A DNA stretch of 64,000 bases from Pseudomonadota bacterium (GTDB taxonomy: Bacteria > Pseudomonadota > Gammaproteobacteria > Burkholderiales > Burkholderiaceae_B): positions 62,001 to 126,000 of the forward strand of contig JAEWHK010000018.1 of NCBI GenBank assembly GCA_023387815.1. Reading direction: 5' to 3'. The position numbers were made by a program, and so were the translations under genes. The stretch's first letter is position 1, and every line of letters starts with the position of its first letter. The notes under the pieces are model-generated. The model ran no database searches, was not told where the DNA came from, and saw only the letters and a list, made by a program, of their open reading frames with translations. Positions 18,762 through 27,669 of this stretch are shown here, piece after piece.

Positions 18762-20137
18762 GCCGGCTCTCCGATTGGAATGGGCTTGATGGGTGGCTGA
18801 TTCCGAAGTCGCTCCACAGCAGACAGGGGAATATGTTGTTCATGGGCCAGCAACTGCGCAGCACCTGCCCCGCACATGCGACCCTGGCAACGCCCCATGC
18901 CCACACGCGACAAGGCTTTGATCCGGTTAAGACTGCCATGGGCATCATTCTTCAGCATATTGCGAATATCACGAACGCGAATTTCTTCGCAACGACATAG
19001 CAGCAGCGCGTCATCTGCCGTATCCAGCCAATGCAGTGGCGGTGCGAACATGGTGTCGATCAGACGGCGCGTGCGTCGAGCGCTCTCGAGCTTCCTTGCG
19101 GTGCGTTGCGAATGCTGAATGTCATAAGTCATATTCAGATCATGCAGCAGACTATAGGCACATTGGCGCCCAGTGAGCTCGGCCACATCAGCACCTCCGA
19201 TACGCATGCCGTCACCGGCCAGATACACATTCGCTCTGGCACTTCGGCCACCGTTATCCACCTGCGGCAGCCAGGCCTGATCCTGTTCATCGAAGACAAA
19301 ATCACACTCGAGCAGCGCGGCCAGCTGATTCTCGGAACGCAGTCCAAACCCACAAGCCACCGCGTCGCAAGGCAGTGTCCGGGACGCATCATCGGCCGAC
19401 GCACCCGCCTTTTGCCAGCGTATTCCCTGTACCTTGTCCTCTCCATGCACCTGTAAAGACGCGACATTATGTTCGATACGAACACCATGCGCGCGCAGCC
19501 AGGCCATGTAATACACACCCTTGCTCATGAGCACTGCATCTGCCGCAAACGCCCGCAAGCCTGTCATGAATTTGGGGAATGGATTGGTATCCAGAACGGC
19601 AGCGACGTTTGCCCCCGCCTTGCGATACTGATAGGCCAGCAGATACAGCAACGGCCCCGTACCAGCCATTACAACTGTGTTGCCGATGGCGCAGCCCTGA
19701 TATTTAAGCGCGATCTGCGCGCCACCCAGTGTATAGACGCCAGGCAGCGTCCAGCCTTCAAACGGCAATATCCGATCTGTCGCACCGGTAGCCAGAATCA
19801 CTTGATCATAGGCGATGGCGTCGTGCTTTCCATTGCAAGTGACATAAAGATGGTGTTCATCCGCATCCCAGACCAGCGTTTCGGGTCGGTAGTCAATACG
19901 GCCCGAGGCAATCAATTCCCTGGCTGTCTGATGCAGCGATGTCGCCTTGTGGTGTTCAAATCCATAAAGCTGGCGCGCATCCCGTTTAAAGCCTTCGGGT
20001 TGCTGCCGATAAATCTGGCCACCGGGCTTGGGGGCTTCGTCAATCACAATCGGCATTAACCCGGCCTTAACCAGCACTTCAGCTGCACGAATACCTGCGG
20101 GCCCTGCCCCGACAATCACTGTTGAGCCGGCGCACAT
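18749..20137 (-). CDS. FAD/NAD(P)-binding oxidoreductase with C-terminal [2Fe-2S] domain (HcnB/OoxA-like)
   Basis: This 462-residue flavoprotein begins MCAGSTVIVGAGPAG; the ATG at 20137 overlaps the TGA of the HcnA-like gene (TGATG). The longer frame upstream only reads the HcnA gene out of frame. It has two nucleotide-binding folds (GAGPAG at residues 10-15 and GTGPLLYLLAYQYRKAG near residue 170). A C-terminal BFD-like domain carries CRC and CQGRMC, four cysteines for a [2Fe-2S] cluster. This is the middle, electron-transferring subunit of HcnABC/opine-oxidase type heteromers. Confidence 0.85.
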   Translation of the reverse strand: MCAGSTVIVGAGPAGIRAAEVLVKAGLMPIVIDEAPKPGGQIYRQQPEGFKRDARQLYGFEHHKATSLHQTARELIASGRIDYRPETLVWDADEHHLYVTCNGKHDAIAYDQVILATGATDRILPFEGWTLPGVYTLGGAQIALKYQGCAIGNTVVMAGTGPLLYLLAYQYRKAGANVAAVLDTNPFPKFMTGLRAFAADAVLMSKGVYYMAWLRAHGVRIEHNVASLQVHGEDKVQGIRWQKAGASADDASRTLPCDAVACGFGLRSENQLAALLECDFVFDEQDQAWLPQVDNGGRSARANVYLAGDGMRIGGADVAELTGRQCAYSLLHDLNMTYDIQHSQRTARKLESARRTRRLIDTMFAPPLHWLDTADDALLLCRCEEIRVRDIRNMLKNDAHGSLNRIKALSRVGMGRCQGRMCGAGAAQLLAHEQHIPLSAVERLRNQPPIKPIPIGEPACRC

Positions 20138-20424
20138 CAGGTACGCTCCGCTATCACAAACCGCATATCGTCGCGCAGCAGCGTGGAGCAGGCGCGAATG
20201 CGTGTGCCATTTTCCTGCGTCACGACGCAGTCCTGGCAGGCCCCCATCAGGCAGAAACCCGCCCGGGGCATGCCACTGAACTCCGACAATCTCAAGTACG
20301 CATTCAAGGTCAATAGCGCGGTCATGACGGTGTCGCCACGGCTTGCATGACATTCATTACCGTTCACATAGAATCGGCAGGTCTGGCGATCCTGATCTAC
20401 CAGGCGAACAAATTGCCCGCTCAT
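20137..20424 (-). CDS. Small [2Fe-2S] subunit of the HcnABC/opine-oxidase-type complex
   Basis: This 95-residue Fer2_4-family protein coordinates a [2Fe-2S] cluster by Cys58, Cys63, Cys66 and Cys79 (CX4CX2CX12C), the pattern of HcnA and sarcosine-oxidase alpha N-termini. The ATG at 20424 has AGGGG 5 nt upstream; the open frame to 20532 is not needed. Its stop overlaps the start of the HcnB-like gene by one base, indicating coupled synthesis of the subunits. It lies 55 nt after the second permease gene, so transporter and dehydrogenase form one transcription unit. Confidence 0.85.
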   Translation of the reverse strand: MSGQFVRLVDQDRQTCRFYVNGNECHASRGDTVMTALLTLNAYLRLSEFSGMPRAGFCLMGACQDCVVTQENGTRIRACSTLLRDDMRFVIAERT

Positions 20425-20479
20425 CAGCGCCCCTGCTTCTGCATATTGACACCAGCCGTGACCATTGCGACTGTCATTG

Positions 20480-21271
20480 CTATTGTTTTCCGATAAGAAT
20501 CTTGTCCAGGCCGTAAACGCGGTCCAGCACAAACATGCTGACGGCGGTCAGCAGAATGATCAGCGCCGAGACCGCCGACAGCATGGGATTGATGGATTCG
20601 GTCGCGTACATATACATTTTGACCGGCAGCGTAATGGTGGTGGGTGACGTCAGGAAAACTGACATAGTCAGTTCGTCAAAACTGTTGATAAAGGCAAGAA
20701 TCCAGCCGCCAAAGATGCCGGGAAGAATCAGCGGGAACGTGATGCGACGAAAGACCGTCCAACGTCCCGCCCCCAGCGATTCGGCTGCGTGTTCGATGCT
20801 TTTGTCGAAACCCACCAGAGACCCCAGCACCAGTCGTATCACATATGGGGTTACGATTACCACATGACCCAGGATCAGCCACAGCAGACTGCCGCGTACA
20901 CCGAGCATGGCGAAAAGACGCAATAGCGCGACACCCATTACCAGACTGGGAATCATCAATGGCGAGAGAAACAAACCATTGATCACATGCCGAAAGCGAA
21001 ACTGCCCGCGCGCAATGGCAAATGCAGCTGGCAGCGCCAGGGCTGCACTGATGGATGCACTGGCAAAGGCGACCCAGAGACTGGTCTGAAAGGCCGACAC
21101 AAAACCCGATTCATTGAAAACTGCACGAAACCAGCGCAAGGAGAAGCTGGTCGTCGGGATCGAGAGCACATCCTGCGGTGTGAACGCGACCAGGCAGACA
21201 ATCACCAATGGTGCAAGAATGAAGATGGTTACCAGGGCGTTAAAGAGCCAGGAGAGAGGTCCGTTTTTCAT
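20480..21271 (-). CDS. ABC transporter permease (PotC-like)
   Basis: This 263-residue inner-membrane permease has about six transmembrane segments. The EAA-type cytoplasmic loop AAESLGAGRWTVFRRITFPLILPGI is the contact site for the ATPase. It resembles PotC of the spermidine/putrescine family. It is separated by 3 nt from the preceding permease gene, with which it should form the heterodimeric channel of the importer. The substrate is expected to be that of the following HcnABC-like dehydrogenase. Confidence 0.88.
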   Translation of the reverse strand: MKNGPLSWLFNALVTIFILAPLVIVCLVAFTPQDVLSIPTTSFSLRWFRAVFNESGFVSAFQTSLWVAFASASISAALALPAAFAIARGQFRFRHVINGLFLSPLMIPSLVMGVALLRLFAMLGVRGSLLWLILGHVVIVTPYVIRLVLGSLVGFDKSIEHAAESLGAGRWTVFRRITFPLILPGIFGGWILAFINSFDELTMSVFLTSPTTITLPVKMYMYATESINPMLSAVSALIILLTAVSMFVLDRVYGLDKILIGKQ

Positions 21272-21274
21272 GCT

Positions 21275-22141
21275 TTACCCCAGGCTGCGCCGGTAAGAGC
21301 GCTCAAGAATCTGGTTATAGGACATCATGATAATCAGGTTCATGATAAGCAGCAGAATAGCCAGCGCGGCACCCATTGGCCAGTTCAGATCAACCATGAA
21401 TTGTTCATAAATGCTGTTGGACACCATGCGTGAGCGTCCGCCGCCCAGCAGGACGGGAATGGCAAACGCGCTGGTTGACAGTCCAAAAACAATCAAGCTG
21501 CCAGACAGAATGCCCGGCGTGGCTTGCGGCAATATCACGCGACGAATGGTCTGCCACTTGCTCGCGTTCAGCGAATACGCGGCCTTGATGGTCTGCGGAT
21601 CAATTTTGTTGAGCGAGGTCCAGACAGGAATAATCATAAAGGGCAGCATGACGTGCACCAGACCAATCACAACCGCTGATGACGTGTATAGCAGCGAGCC
21701 TAGTCCCATCGCCTGCGTAAGCTTGCCCACAGGTGACATGGGGTTAAGCAGCATGCTCCAGCCAAATGCGCGCACCACAAGTGAAATAAGCAGGGGTGAG
21801 AGAATGACCAGCAGGAAGACTGAATTCCAGGGGGCTTTCATGCGACTCAGAATATAGGACTCCGGCACTCCAACCAGCACACAGATGATTGTGACCAGAC
21901 CCGAGATCCAGAGCGTGCGCCAGAAAACGGTCAGGGTGTACTTGCTGGTGAAGATTTCAATGTACTGTTCAAAAGTCCAGCCGGCCTGCACGCCCAGATC
22001 ATAATCAAAGGGTTTGAAGGAAAGAATGATGGTCAGTATCAGAGGCACGACCAGCAGGCCGATAAACAGCAGCGTGAGCGGCATGGCGCCCAGAAAGCCG
22101 AGTTTCGGCTTGCGTGTGCCGGATCTGTCAGTAGCGGACAT
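21275..22141 (-). CDS. ABC transporter permease (PotB-like)
   Basis: This 288-residue inner-membrane permease is of the PotB type: an N-terminal transmembrane helix after a short basic leader, an EAA loop (AYSLNASKWQTIRRVILPQATPGI), and about six helices in total. It starts 2 nt after the ATPase stop codon and is followed after 3 nt by the second permease. This tight packing supports a single operon transcribed from the control region at 23230-23493. Confidence 0.88.
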   Translation of the reverse strand: MSATDRSGTRKPKLGFLGAMPLTLLFIGLLVVPLILTIILSFKPFDYDLGVQAGWTFEQYIEIFTSKYTLTVFWRTLWISGLVTIICVLVGVPESYILSRMKAPWNSVFLLVILSPLLISLVVRAFGWSMLLNPMSPVGKLTQAMGLGSLLYTSSAVVIGLVHVMLPFMIIPVWTSLNKIDPQTIKAAYSLNASKWQTIRRVILPQATPGILSGSLIVFGLSTSAFAIPVLLGGGRSRMVSNSIYEQFMVDLNWPMGAALAILLLIMNLIIMMSYNQILERSYRRSLG

Positions 22142-22143
22142 GG

Positions 22144-23229
22144 TCAGTGACCTCCGTCGGTCTCTGATGAAAGCACACGAATGGCATCGGGGTGCCAGTC
22201 CAGGCTGACGGCTTCACCTGTCTTGTAAACACGCTCGTGATTGTTGATCACGGTTGCAATGACGTCGCCAAAGGCAGTCTTGACTTCATACATCCAGAGA
22301 TTACCCAGGAAGAAGCTGTTTTTGATGGTACCGGCAAAGCGTCCCTGTCCCTGAGGGCCCAGAATGATTTTCTCCGGACGCAGTGATACCAGCGCGTCTG
22401 CTGCGTCGCCAGAAGATGCAGCGACTGCCTGGGGCTGTCCGGGCAGCGTAATCTGCTGACCGTCGAGTTCAAACTGCAGACCCTGCGCCGTCCGTGCGAG
22501 CCGGACGGGGAAGCTGTTAGTTTTGCCCACGAATTGCGAGATAAACGGCGTGGCCGGGTTTTCATACATGGTGTAAGGCTCGTCAATCTGTATGACTTTG
22601 CCTTCGCGCATGACCACCACGCGATCGCTCACAGACAGGGCTTCGGCCTGATCATGCGTGACCATGATGGTTGTGGTACCGGCCTGCTGCTGTATACGCC
22701 GCAGCTCAAACTGCATTTCTTCACGTAGGTTGGCGTCCAGATTGGATAAGGGCTCGTCAAGCAGCAGTACCGGTGGCTGAATCACCAATGCCCGTGCCAG
22801 GGCAACGCGCTGACGCTGACCGCCAGACAATTCACGTGGATACCGCTGGGCGAACTTCTCCAGCTGGGCCATGGCAAGCGCCTCATCCACTTTCTTTCTG
22901 ATATCGCTGGCCGACAGTTTGCGCATTTCCAGCCCAAAGGCGACATTCTTTTCAACTGTCATATGCGGAAAAAGCGCATAAGTCTGGAACACAATCCCCA
23001 GCCCACGCTCATTGGACTTGGCATAGGTGATGTCCTTGCCGTCCAGCACAATATTGCCGGCAGTCACATCAACAAAACCGGCGATCATTTGCAGGGTGGT
23101 GGTTTTGCCGCAGCCCGAAGGCCCCAGCAGGGACACAAATTCCCCTTTCTCTACATTCAGGGAAAGGTTATCAACGGCGGTGGTCTCAGCGAATTTTTTG
23201 GTCAGGCCATGCAGTTGCAGGAAGGACAT
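22144..23229 (-). CDS. ABC transporter ATP-binding protein (PotA-like)
   Basis: This 361-residue ATPase has Walker A GPSGCGKTT, Q-loop FQTYALFPH, signature LSGGQRQR, Walker B LLLDEPLSNLD, and a C-terminal TOBE regulatory domain (about residues 270-350). This is the domain order of PotA/FbpC/UgpC. It is the first gene of the minus-strand operon with the two permeases, the dehydrogenase subunits, the binding protein and perhaps the tannase-like gene. The divergent IclR gene upstream is the likely regulator. Confidence 0.9.
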   Translation of the reverse strand: MSFLQLHGLTKKFAETTAVDNLSLNVEKGEFVSLLGPSGCGKTTTLQMIAGFVDVTAGNIVLDGKDITYAKSNERGLGIVFQTYALFPHMTVEKNVAFGLEMRKLSASDIRKKVDEALAMAQLEKFAQRYPRELSGGQRQRVALARALVIQPPVLLLDEPLSNLDANLREEMQFELRRIQQQAGTTTIMVTHDQAEALSVSDRVVVMREGKVIQIDEPYTMYENPATPFISQFVGKTNSFPVRLARTAQGLQFELDGQQITLPGQPQAVAASSGDAADALVSLRPEKIILGPQGQGRFAGTIKNSFFLGNLWMYEVKTAFGDVIATVINNHERVYKTGEAVSLDWHPDAIRVLSSETDGGH

Positions 23230-23493
23230 ATGTTCTCACTTGATTCATTTGTGATATCTGCCCGCAACCAGGCAGAGCCATGGATTTGAATGGCGGACAA
23301 CTCCCTTGCTCAGCCGCGGGAGCGCCATAAAGATGACGTATATGACAATCGTGTTTTCTTCCGATTATTGTCTCCCGCATACCCCTCTTTCGATATTAGT
23401 ATTTCTACTAATAAAATAAATTCAATTTATATTTCATTTATCGGAAAAATAAATGTAATATTACGATATTGATTTCAATAAACAGAATTATCC
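23230..23493. promoter_or_regulatory. Divergent promoter region with candidate IclR operators
   Basis: This 264-bp gap lies between the importer/dehydrogenase operon (minus) and its IclR gene (plus) and is very AT-rich from 23385. It holds a perfect inverted repeat with 8-bp arms at 23394-23413 (TATTAGTA, 4-nt spacer, TACTAATA) and a 10-bp palindrome GTAATATTAC at 23455-23464 close to the IclR start. Position and symmetry suit a dimeric regulator; binding by this IclR is inference. Confidence 0.55.
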
Positions 23494-24312
23494 ATGGAAC
23501 AGTCATCTGCCAGCGCACAGGGCGTGCTCACCAAGGGTCTGGGAATTTTGCGTCTGCTGAGCGATGCGGGCTCGCAAGGCCTGCGCGTAACCGATATTGC
23601 CCGACAGCTCGAACTGTCGCAGGCGACGGTGCACCGTCTGTTGCAGACACTTATCACCGAGGGGTTTGTGCAGCAGCGCCAGGGAAGCAAGTCGTATGCA
23701 TTGACCCTGGAGCTGTTCTCATTGGTGGCCCGTGCGCACCACAAGGAATCGTCTCTGCGCAGTATCTGCCGCGGTTCCATTCTTAAGATCGTGGGAACCT
23801 TGCAGGATTCAGCATTCGTACTGCTGCGGGATCGATATGATGTCGTGTGCATCGACAAGATGGAAGGCAGCTATATTACCCAGTCGCTGACCGGCGGTAT
23901 TGGCGGTCGCATTCCTATCGGATTGGGTCAGGGCAGCATTGCCATTCTGGCGGCACTTCCTAAGAGCGAGCAGGACGCCATTGTGGCGTTCAATATCCCG
24001 CGCTTTTATCAGGAAGACGGCATCGATGAGCCTTATTTGCGCGCCAGAATTGCAGAGGCGCAGGAATGTGGTTATGTGCTCAATACCGGACCGGGCAAGC
24101 TTCTGGGGATTGGCGGTATTGCAGTTGCATTTACTGATACCTCGGGCTATCCGGTAGGTGCGATTGGCCTGAGCGTGCTTACGGAAAGACTCACGCCCGA
24201 AAGACTGCCGTTTATCGTGGAGTGTCTGAAACGCGAAGCGCAGGCCATCAGCCTAAGCCTGAACCCGTTTGATCCTGCACTGGGAACACCCCACCTGGCC
24301 TTAACCAATTGA
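23494..24312 (+). CDS. IclR-family transcriptional regulator
   Basis: This 272-residue regulator has an N-terminal winged helix-turn-helix (residues about 12-70, with VTDIARQLELSQATVHRLLQTL) and a C-terminal IclR effector-binding GAF-like domain (about 85-255) containing GRIPIGLGQGSIAILAALP. IclR proteins sense small organic acids or amine metabolites and control adjacent catabolic operons. It is divergent from the Pot-type importer plus HcnABC-like dehydrogenase operon and is the obvious candidate to regulate it and itself. The ATG at 23494 fits the normal family start. Confidence 0.9.
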   Translation: MEQSSASAQGVLTKGLGILRLLSDAGSQGLRVTDIARQLELSQATVHRLLQTLITEGFVQQRQGSKSYALTLELFSLVARAHHKESSLRSICRGSILKIVGTLQDSAFVLLRDRYDVVCIDKMEGSYITQSLTGGIGGRIPIGLGQGSIAILAALPKSEQDAIVAFNIPRFYQEDGIDEPYLRARIAEAQECGYVLNTGPGKLLGIGGIAVAFTDTSGYPVGAIGLSVLTERLTPERLPFIVECLKREAQAISLSLNPFDPALGTPHLALTN

Positions 24313-24333
24313 TGATGCGCCGCGCCCTGCTCT

Positions 24334-25686
24334 TTATCTCTCGGCGCTGGCCTTGAAGCCCTGATAGAAAATGGCGCTGCGAACGCCCAGGGCACGCAAG
24401 GGCTCCGGCGGCAACCAGGACGGGCCACCCAATCCCAGAACCGCAGTCAATTCGTCTGAAGATCGATTCAGCATCAGCTCAGCGAGCAAGCGGCCGTTGA
24501 CCGTACCACGCAATACGCCGGAGCCATTACAGCCCAGCGAGCCATAGATGCCATCGGCAAGCCTGCCAAAAAAGATACCGCCATTGCGCGTCAGCCCTGT
24601 TGTTCCGCCCCAGACATATTCGAACTCATGCGAGTCCATCTGTGGAAAACGACGTTTGTAATAATTCATGAGCATGCTGGTGTAGGCCGCGGCACCGCGC
24701 TCCGATTCATAGGAGTAGGCGCTTCGTACCATAAAGCGGTTGCCCGAGACTTTGCGCAAGGTAGTGCCCAGCCTGTGCGCAGGCAACAGTCCCCATTGTC
24801 TGGCCTGACCCAACTGGGCCGCCTGCTCATCTGACAGCGCCGGTGTCAGACCCGCATAAGTGTAGATGGCAATAATGCGGTCTTTCAGAAAACCCAGTTT
24901 TCGCGCAAACGCGTTATTGGCAATGACCAGCTGACCAGCAGAAAAATTTCCTTTGCTTGTGGTGATCGTAAATTTTCCCGGTGCTCCGCTGATCCGCTGT
25001 GCAAACGTTTCTTCAAGCAGTGTCACGTTTTCGGGCAGCGTATCGGCCAGGCCACGATGCATGGCAGCCGGCTGAACAAAGACATTATTTCGGGTGTAAT
25101 AACCAAAATCGTAATAACGGGTACCAATGCGCGCCTGCAGCTGATCCTGGGTCAGGATTTCACTATCGATGCCCAGCCGTTTGTTTTTCTCTATGCCGGA
25201 CAGAAGCGATGCCTTGCCGCCCGGTGTGGCAGACGCATTGTATTTGCCGCTGTTTTCATCCCAATCGCAATCAATCTGATTTTGCTGCAGTGTTTCTTTC
25301 AGCCACTGCAGTCCCTGTTCGTATACCTGGATTTGCGACCGACCCAGCAAATCATCTTTGACCGGATCCTTGACGATCCCCGAACGCGGAAAGGTCGACA
25401 TGAAGCCCGAGTTGCGGCTTGACGAACCTTCACCGATGACACTGCCTTCCAGCACCAGGACCGACTTGTCCGATGCCAGTTCTCCGAGTCGGCGCGCTGC
25501 CGACAGACCTGTAAAACCGCCCCCTATAACCACATAATCAAACGTTCTGCTGCCTGGTGGTTCGGTATTTGCAGTTCGTGCAGGCAACAGGGCATTCCAG
25601 CCGGAACGATTGCTGTAATGCGGTAAGTAAGGAGTTTTCACGAGAATGGACTTGAAGACGGTTGAGCCAAAATAGCCTTCCATCAT
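24334..25686 (-). CDS. FAD-dependent amine/amino-acid oxidoreductase (PuuB/DadA-like)
   Basis: This is a flavoprotein of about 450 residues. The FAD-binding motif VVIGGGFTGLSAARRLGEL follows a leader of about 50 residues of the kind seen in gamma-glutamylputrescine oxidase (PuuB)-like enzymes, and the EGSSSRNSGFMS segment matches that group. The C-terminal YGSLGCNGSGVLRGTVNGRLLAELM is the second FAD-contacting part. An upstream TTG at 25743 is in frame, but paired ATGs at 25686 and 25683 are more probable. It is convergent with the IclR gene and may oxidise the same or a derived amine; glutamine synthetase-like Puu genes are absent. Confidence 0.8.
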   Translation of the reverse strand: MMEGYFGSTVFKSILVKTPYLPHYSNRSGWNALLPARTANTEPPGSRTFDYVVIGGGFTGLSAARRLGELASDKSVLVLEGSVIGEGSSSRNSGFMSTFPRSGIVKDPVKDDLLGRSQIQVYEQGLQWLKETLQQNQIDCDWDENSGKYNASATPGGKASLLSGIEKNKRLGIDSEILTQDQLQARIGTRYYDFGYYTRNNVFVQPAAMHRGLADTLPENVTLLEETFAQRISGAPGKFTITTSKGNFSAGQLVIANNAFARKLGFLKDRIIAIYTYAGLTPALSDEQAAQLGQARQWGLLPAHRLGTTLRKVSGNRFMVRSAYSYESERGAAAYTSMLMNYYKRRFPQMDSHEFEYVWGGTTGLTRNGGIFFGRLADGIYGSLGCNGSGVLRGTVNGRLLAELMLNRSSDELTAVLGLGGPSWLPPEPLRALGVRSAIFYQGFKASAER

Positions 25687-25797
25687 AAAAGGCCGACAGT
25701 AATTTTCAATGCTTTTGATGGAACCGATGCGAAACAGCGGCAAATATGTAATTTATCCGCAACACGAATGTCATTTTGATGGTCAGCTATCGGAACG

Positions 25798-26259
25798 CTA
25801 TTTGACCGCAATATGCACTTTGACTTCAATCGCGGTTTCTTCACGGCCGTGATATTCCTCAAAGTCTGCCGTAAACGCGCGCTCAAACGCAATGTCATCG
25901 CGCTTGAAATACTCCAAGATATCCAGCCATACGCGGATGACGGTTTCCGGCATTTTGCCTTTGCTGGTAAAGACCAGGTAGCGGCCGGCAGGAACCGTGA
26001 CATCCACCAGCGGCAAGGGGCATTTTTCGGGCTTCCGCCCAGCGCCTGCCGTGACGATATATTCACCGTTCTGGTCCGATTCATAGCCGGCATAGATCCC
26101 ATAGACGGGTTCGTCTTCGGCCAATTCCGGAACGAGCTCGGTGTAAACGTCGTGCCATAACAGCGGCAGTCTTGCGGTGGTCAGGTTCTCTTCTGCCGCA
26201 TTGCTGGTGCGCGTCTGAATACCAAATACATGAAATGAGGGCAGATCTGTGGGTTGCAT
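25798..26259 (-). CDS. GyrI-like/AraC effector-binding domain protein
   Basis: This 153-residue stand-alone small-molecule-binding protein has no DNA-binding domain. Residues about 5-150 show the duplicated SHS2-like fold of the GyrI/AraC effector-binding family, with VYGIYAGYESDQNGEY, PAGRYLVFTSKG and a terminal ADFEEYHG segment. Such proteins bind hydrophobic cations or dyes, or hydrolyse cyclopropanoid toxins. It is probably monocistronic: a strong stem-loop lies just upstream and the flanking genes are unrelated. The assignment is at family level only. Confidence 0.75.
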   Translation of the reverse strand: MQPTDLPSFHVFGIQTRTSNAAEENLTTARLPLLWHDVYTELVPELAEDEPVYGIYAGYESDQNGEYIVTAGAGRKPEKCPLPLVDVTVPAGRYLVFTSKGKMPETVIRVWLDILEYFKRDDIAFERAFTADFEEYHGREETAIEVKVHIAVK

Positions 26260-26277
26260 CTGGTACCTTGTGAGAAT

Positions 26278-26304
26278 CTCGCCGCAGAATGTCCTTGCGG
26301 CGAG
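26278..26304 (-). terminator. Strong stem-loop downstream of the Pmp3 gene
   Basis: The perfect 9-bp arms CTCGCCGCA and TGCGGCGAG enclose a 9-nt loop, between the Pmp3 stop (minus strand) and the start of the effector-binding gene. On the minus strand it is followed by ATTCTC, not a full T-run. It could terminate Pmp3 transcription or sit in the 5' leader of the next gene. Confidence 0.45.
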
Positions 26305-26345
26305 GTTCAGTGAAAAATATCAGCCTTGATAGTCAGCGTTGAAAA

Positions 26346-26534
26346 TCAGCCTTGTCGTGCAGAGGCGATTTTCTTGTCTGTATTGTACTGACTGAGGGCA
26401 TAAACAGCCCAAAGCGCGGCGGGCAGCCAGCCAATCAGGGTAATCTGCAGGATGAGGCAGATAATGCCGGCTAAGGGGCGTCCGATGGTAAAAAATACGA
26501 CAAAAGGCAGGAAAATGGCCAGAAGCAGTCTCAT
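26346..26534 (-). CDS. Pmp3/YqaE family small membrane protein
   Basis: This 62-residue proteolipid has two hydrophobic helices (about 3-22 and 25-49) and the Pmp3 family pattern FLPFVVFFTIGRPLAGIICLILQITLIGWLPAALWAVYAL, ending in a short polar tail. Family members modulate membrane potential or are stress-induced; the molecular role in bacteria is unclear. It is a single gene with its own short upstream gap. Confidence 0.85.
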   Translation of the reverse strand: MRLLLAIFLPFVVFFTIGRPLAGIICLILQITLIGWLPAALWAVYALSQYNTDKKIASARQG

Positions 26535-26724
26535 ATGTGTTCCCGTAATACGATGCAGTTATTATAAACGCGATACAGGGTGGTAGATGGCGACAAATCG
26601 CGTAATATCAACTTCCAGCCAGCGAAAAAACTCAATCTGTCCCGGTTCACGTGTATCAAAGAATCGCGTCAGTCGCAGAATCGCTTCAATCATAGAATCA
26701 CATCAATCATATTAAGGATCGCAT

Positions 26725-27264
26725 ATGTCACCTCAGGATATTCTTGATTTCTGGTTTGTGGAAACACCCCCCGAAAACTGGTTTACCAGCGATCCGCAGT
26801 TTGATGCGACCATTACCGAGAGATTTACCGAGGTCTGGGAACAGGCCCGCAGGGCGGAACTCAGCGGCTGGCGTGGCACGATCAAGGGGCGTCTGGCGGA
26901 AATTATTGTGCTGGACCAGTTCTCGCGCAATATCGCACGCGGCACGCCCGAGGCCTTCGCGCAGGACAATATGGCGCTTGTGTTATCACAGGAAGCTTCC
27001 CGTACACCGGAGTTCGAAGAGCTGACGCAGCAGGAATACAATTTTCTGCTGATGCCGATGATGCATTCAGAATCCACCGTGATCCATCAGGCAGCCGAGT
27101 GTCTTTTCCGCAAATACGGGTCCGACGAGTCTTATCAGTTCGAACTCAAGCACAAGGCGATTATTGATGCGTTTGGCCGTTATCCGCACCGAAACGAGAT
27201 ACTGGGTCGGCACTCCACGGATGAAGAAATCGCCTTTTTGAAAGAACCCGGCTCGTCGTTCTGA
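26725..27264 (+). CDS. DUF924 family protein
   Basis: This is a 179-residue soluble, all-helical protein of the DUF924 family (TPR-like fold). It has the conserved opening ILDFWFVETPPENWF, the core WRGTIKGRLAEIIVLDQFSRNIARGTPEAF and the C-terminal GRYPHRNEILGRHSTDEEIAFL. AAGGA precedes the ATG at suitable spacing. The biochemical function is unknown. It stands alone between the Pmp3 gene (divergent) and the efflux pair. Confidence 0.88.
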   Translation: MSPQDILDFWFVETPPENWFTSDPQFDATITERFTEVWEQARRAELSGWRGTIKGRLAEIIVLDQFSRNIARGTPEAFAQDNMALVLSQEASRTPEFEELTQQEYNFLLMPMMHSESTVIHQAAECLFRKYGSDESYQFELKHKAIIDAFGRYPHRNEILGRHSTDEEIAFLKEPGSSF

Positions 27265-27669
27265 CATAGACCGATCTGTCATTCTGTAGCGGCGCGGTTG
27301 GTCGATGACGAGTTCCTTCGCTCGTCGCCGCAGCGTTCTTGCGTGAGTCGCTGCGAGTTTCCTGAATTGCCGCTATCAAGTCGCCGCCCGTTTTACCTCT
27401 TGATGCGCCTACACTTCATAGTGGCCGCGAGTCTTACGCAGGACTGAAAATCCCGGCATTTCACAACACAATCAGGCACTTGTAGCCCCTGCTTGCTATA
27501 AAAAGTTTGACCTGAAACATGCCAATCGCTATGATTATTTGACCAAGCAATTATTGCTTACCCAATAAATAGATTTTGAATTATTTCACGCTCCCCCGAA
27601 AGCAGATGATGCCACGGGGCATCGTTGTTGTCGTTACTTTCGGCTAAAACTTCACGGTTGTCATCGTCC
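27265..27669 (+). promoter_or_regulatory. Upstream region of the efflux operon
   Basis: This 405-bp stretch has no plausible gene. The first part (to about 27420) is GC-rich, with short CGCTGCG/CGTCGCCG-like repeats; the second part is AT-rich and should carry the promoter of the emrAB-like pair. The frame open from a TTG at 27625 is not used as the start because the ATG at 27670 gives a typical cytoplasmic tail. No regulator gene is adjacent. Confidence 0.4.

Noticed and set aside
17511..18800. 429-codon plus-strand frame opposite the HcnC-like gene and the binding-protein start
   Set aside because: Antisense to well-supported genes; its composition is Cys/His/Gln-rich and resembles no protein family.
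20138..20353. N-terminal extension of the HcnB-like protein by 72 residues
   Set aside because: This stretch is the HcnA-like gene read in another frame; the TGATG junction at 20135-20139 gives the proper start.
26313..26358. Repeated ATCAGCCTTG near the Pmp3 stop codon
   Set aside because: Only two short copies, one of them partly coding; no evidence for function.
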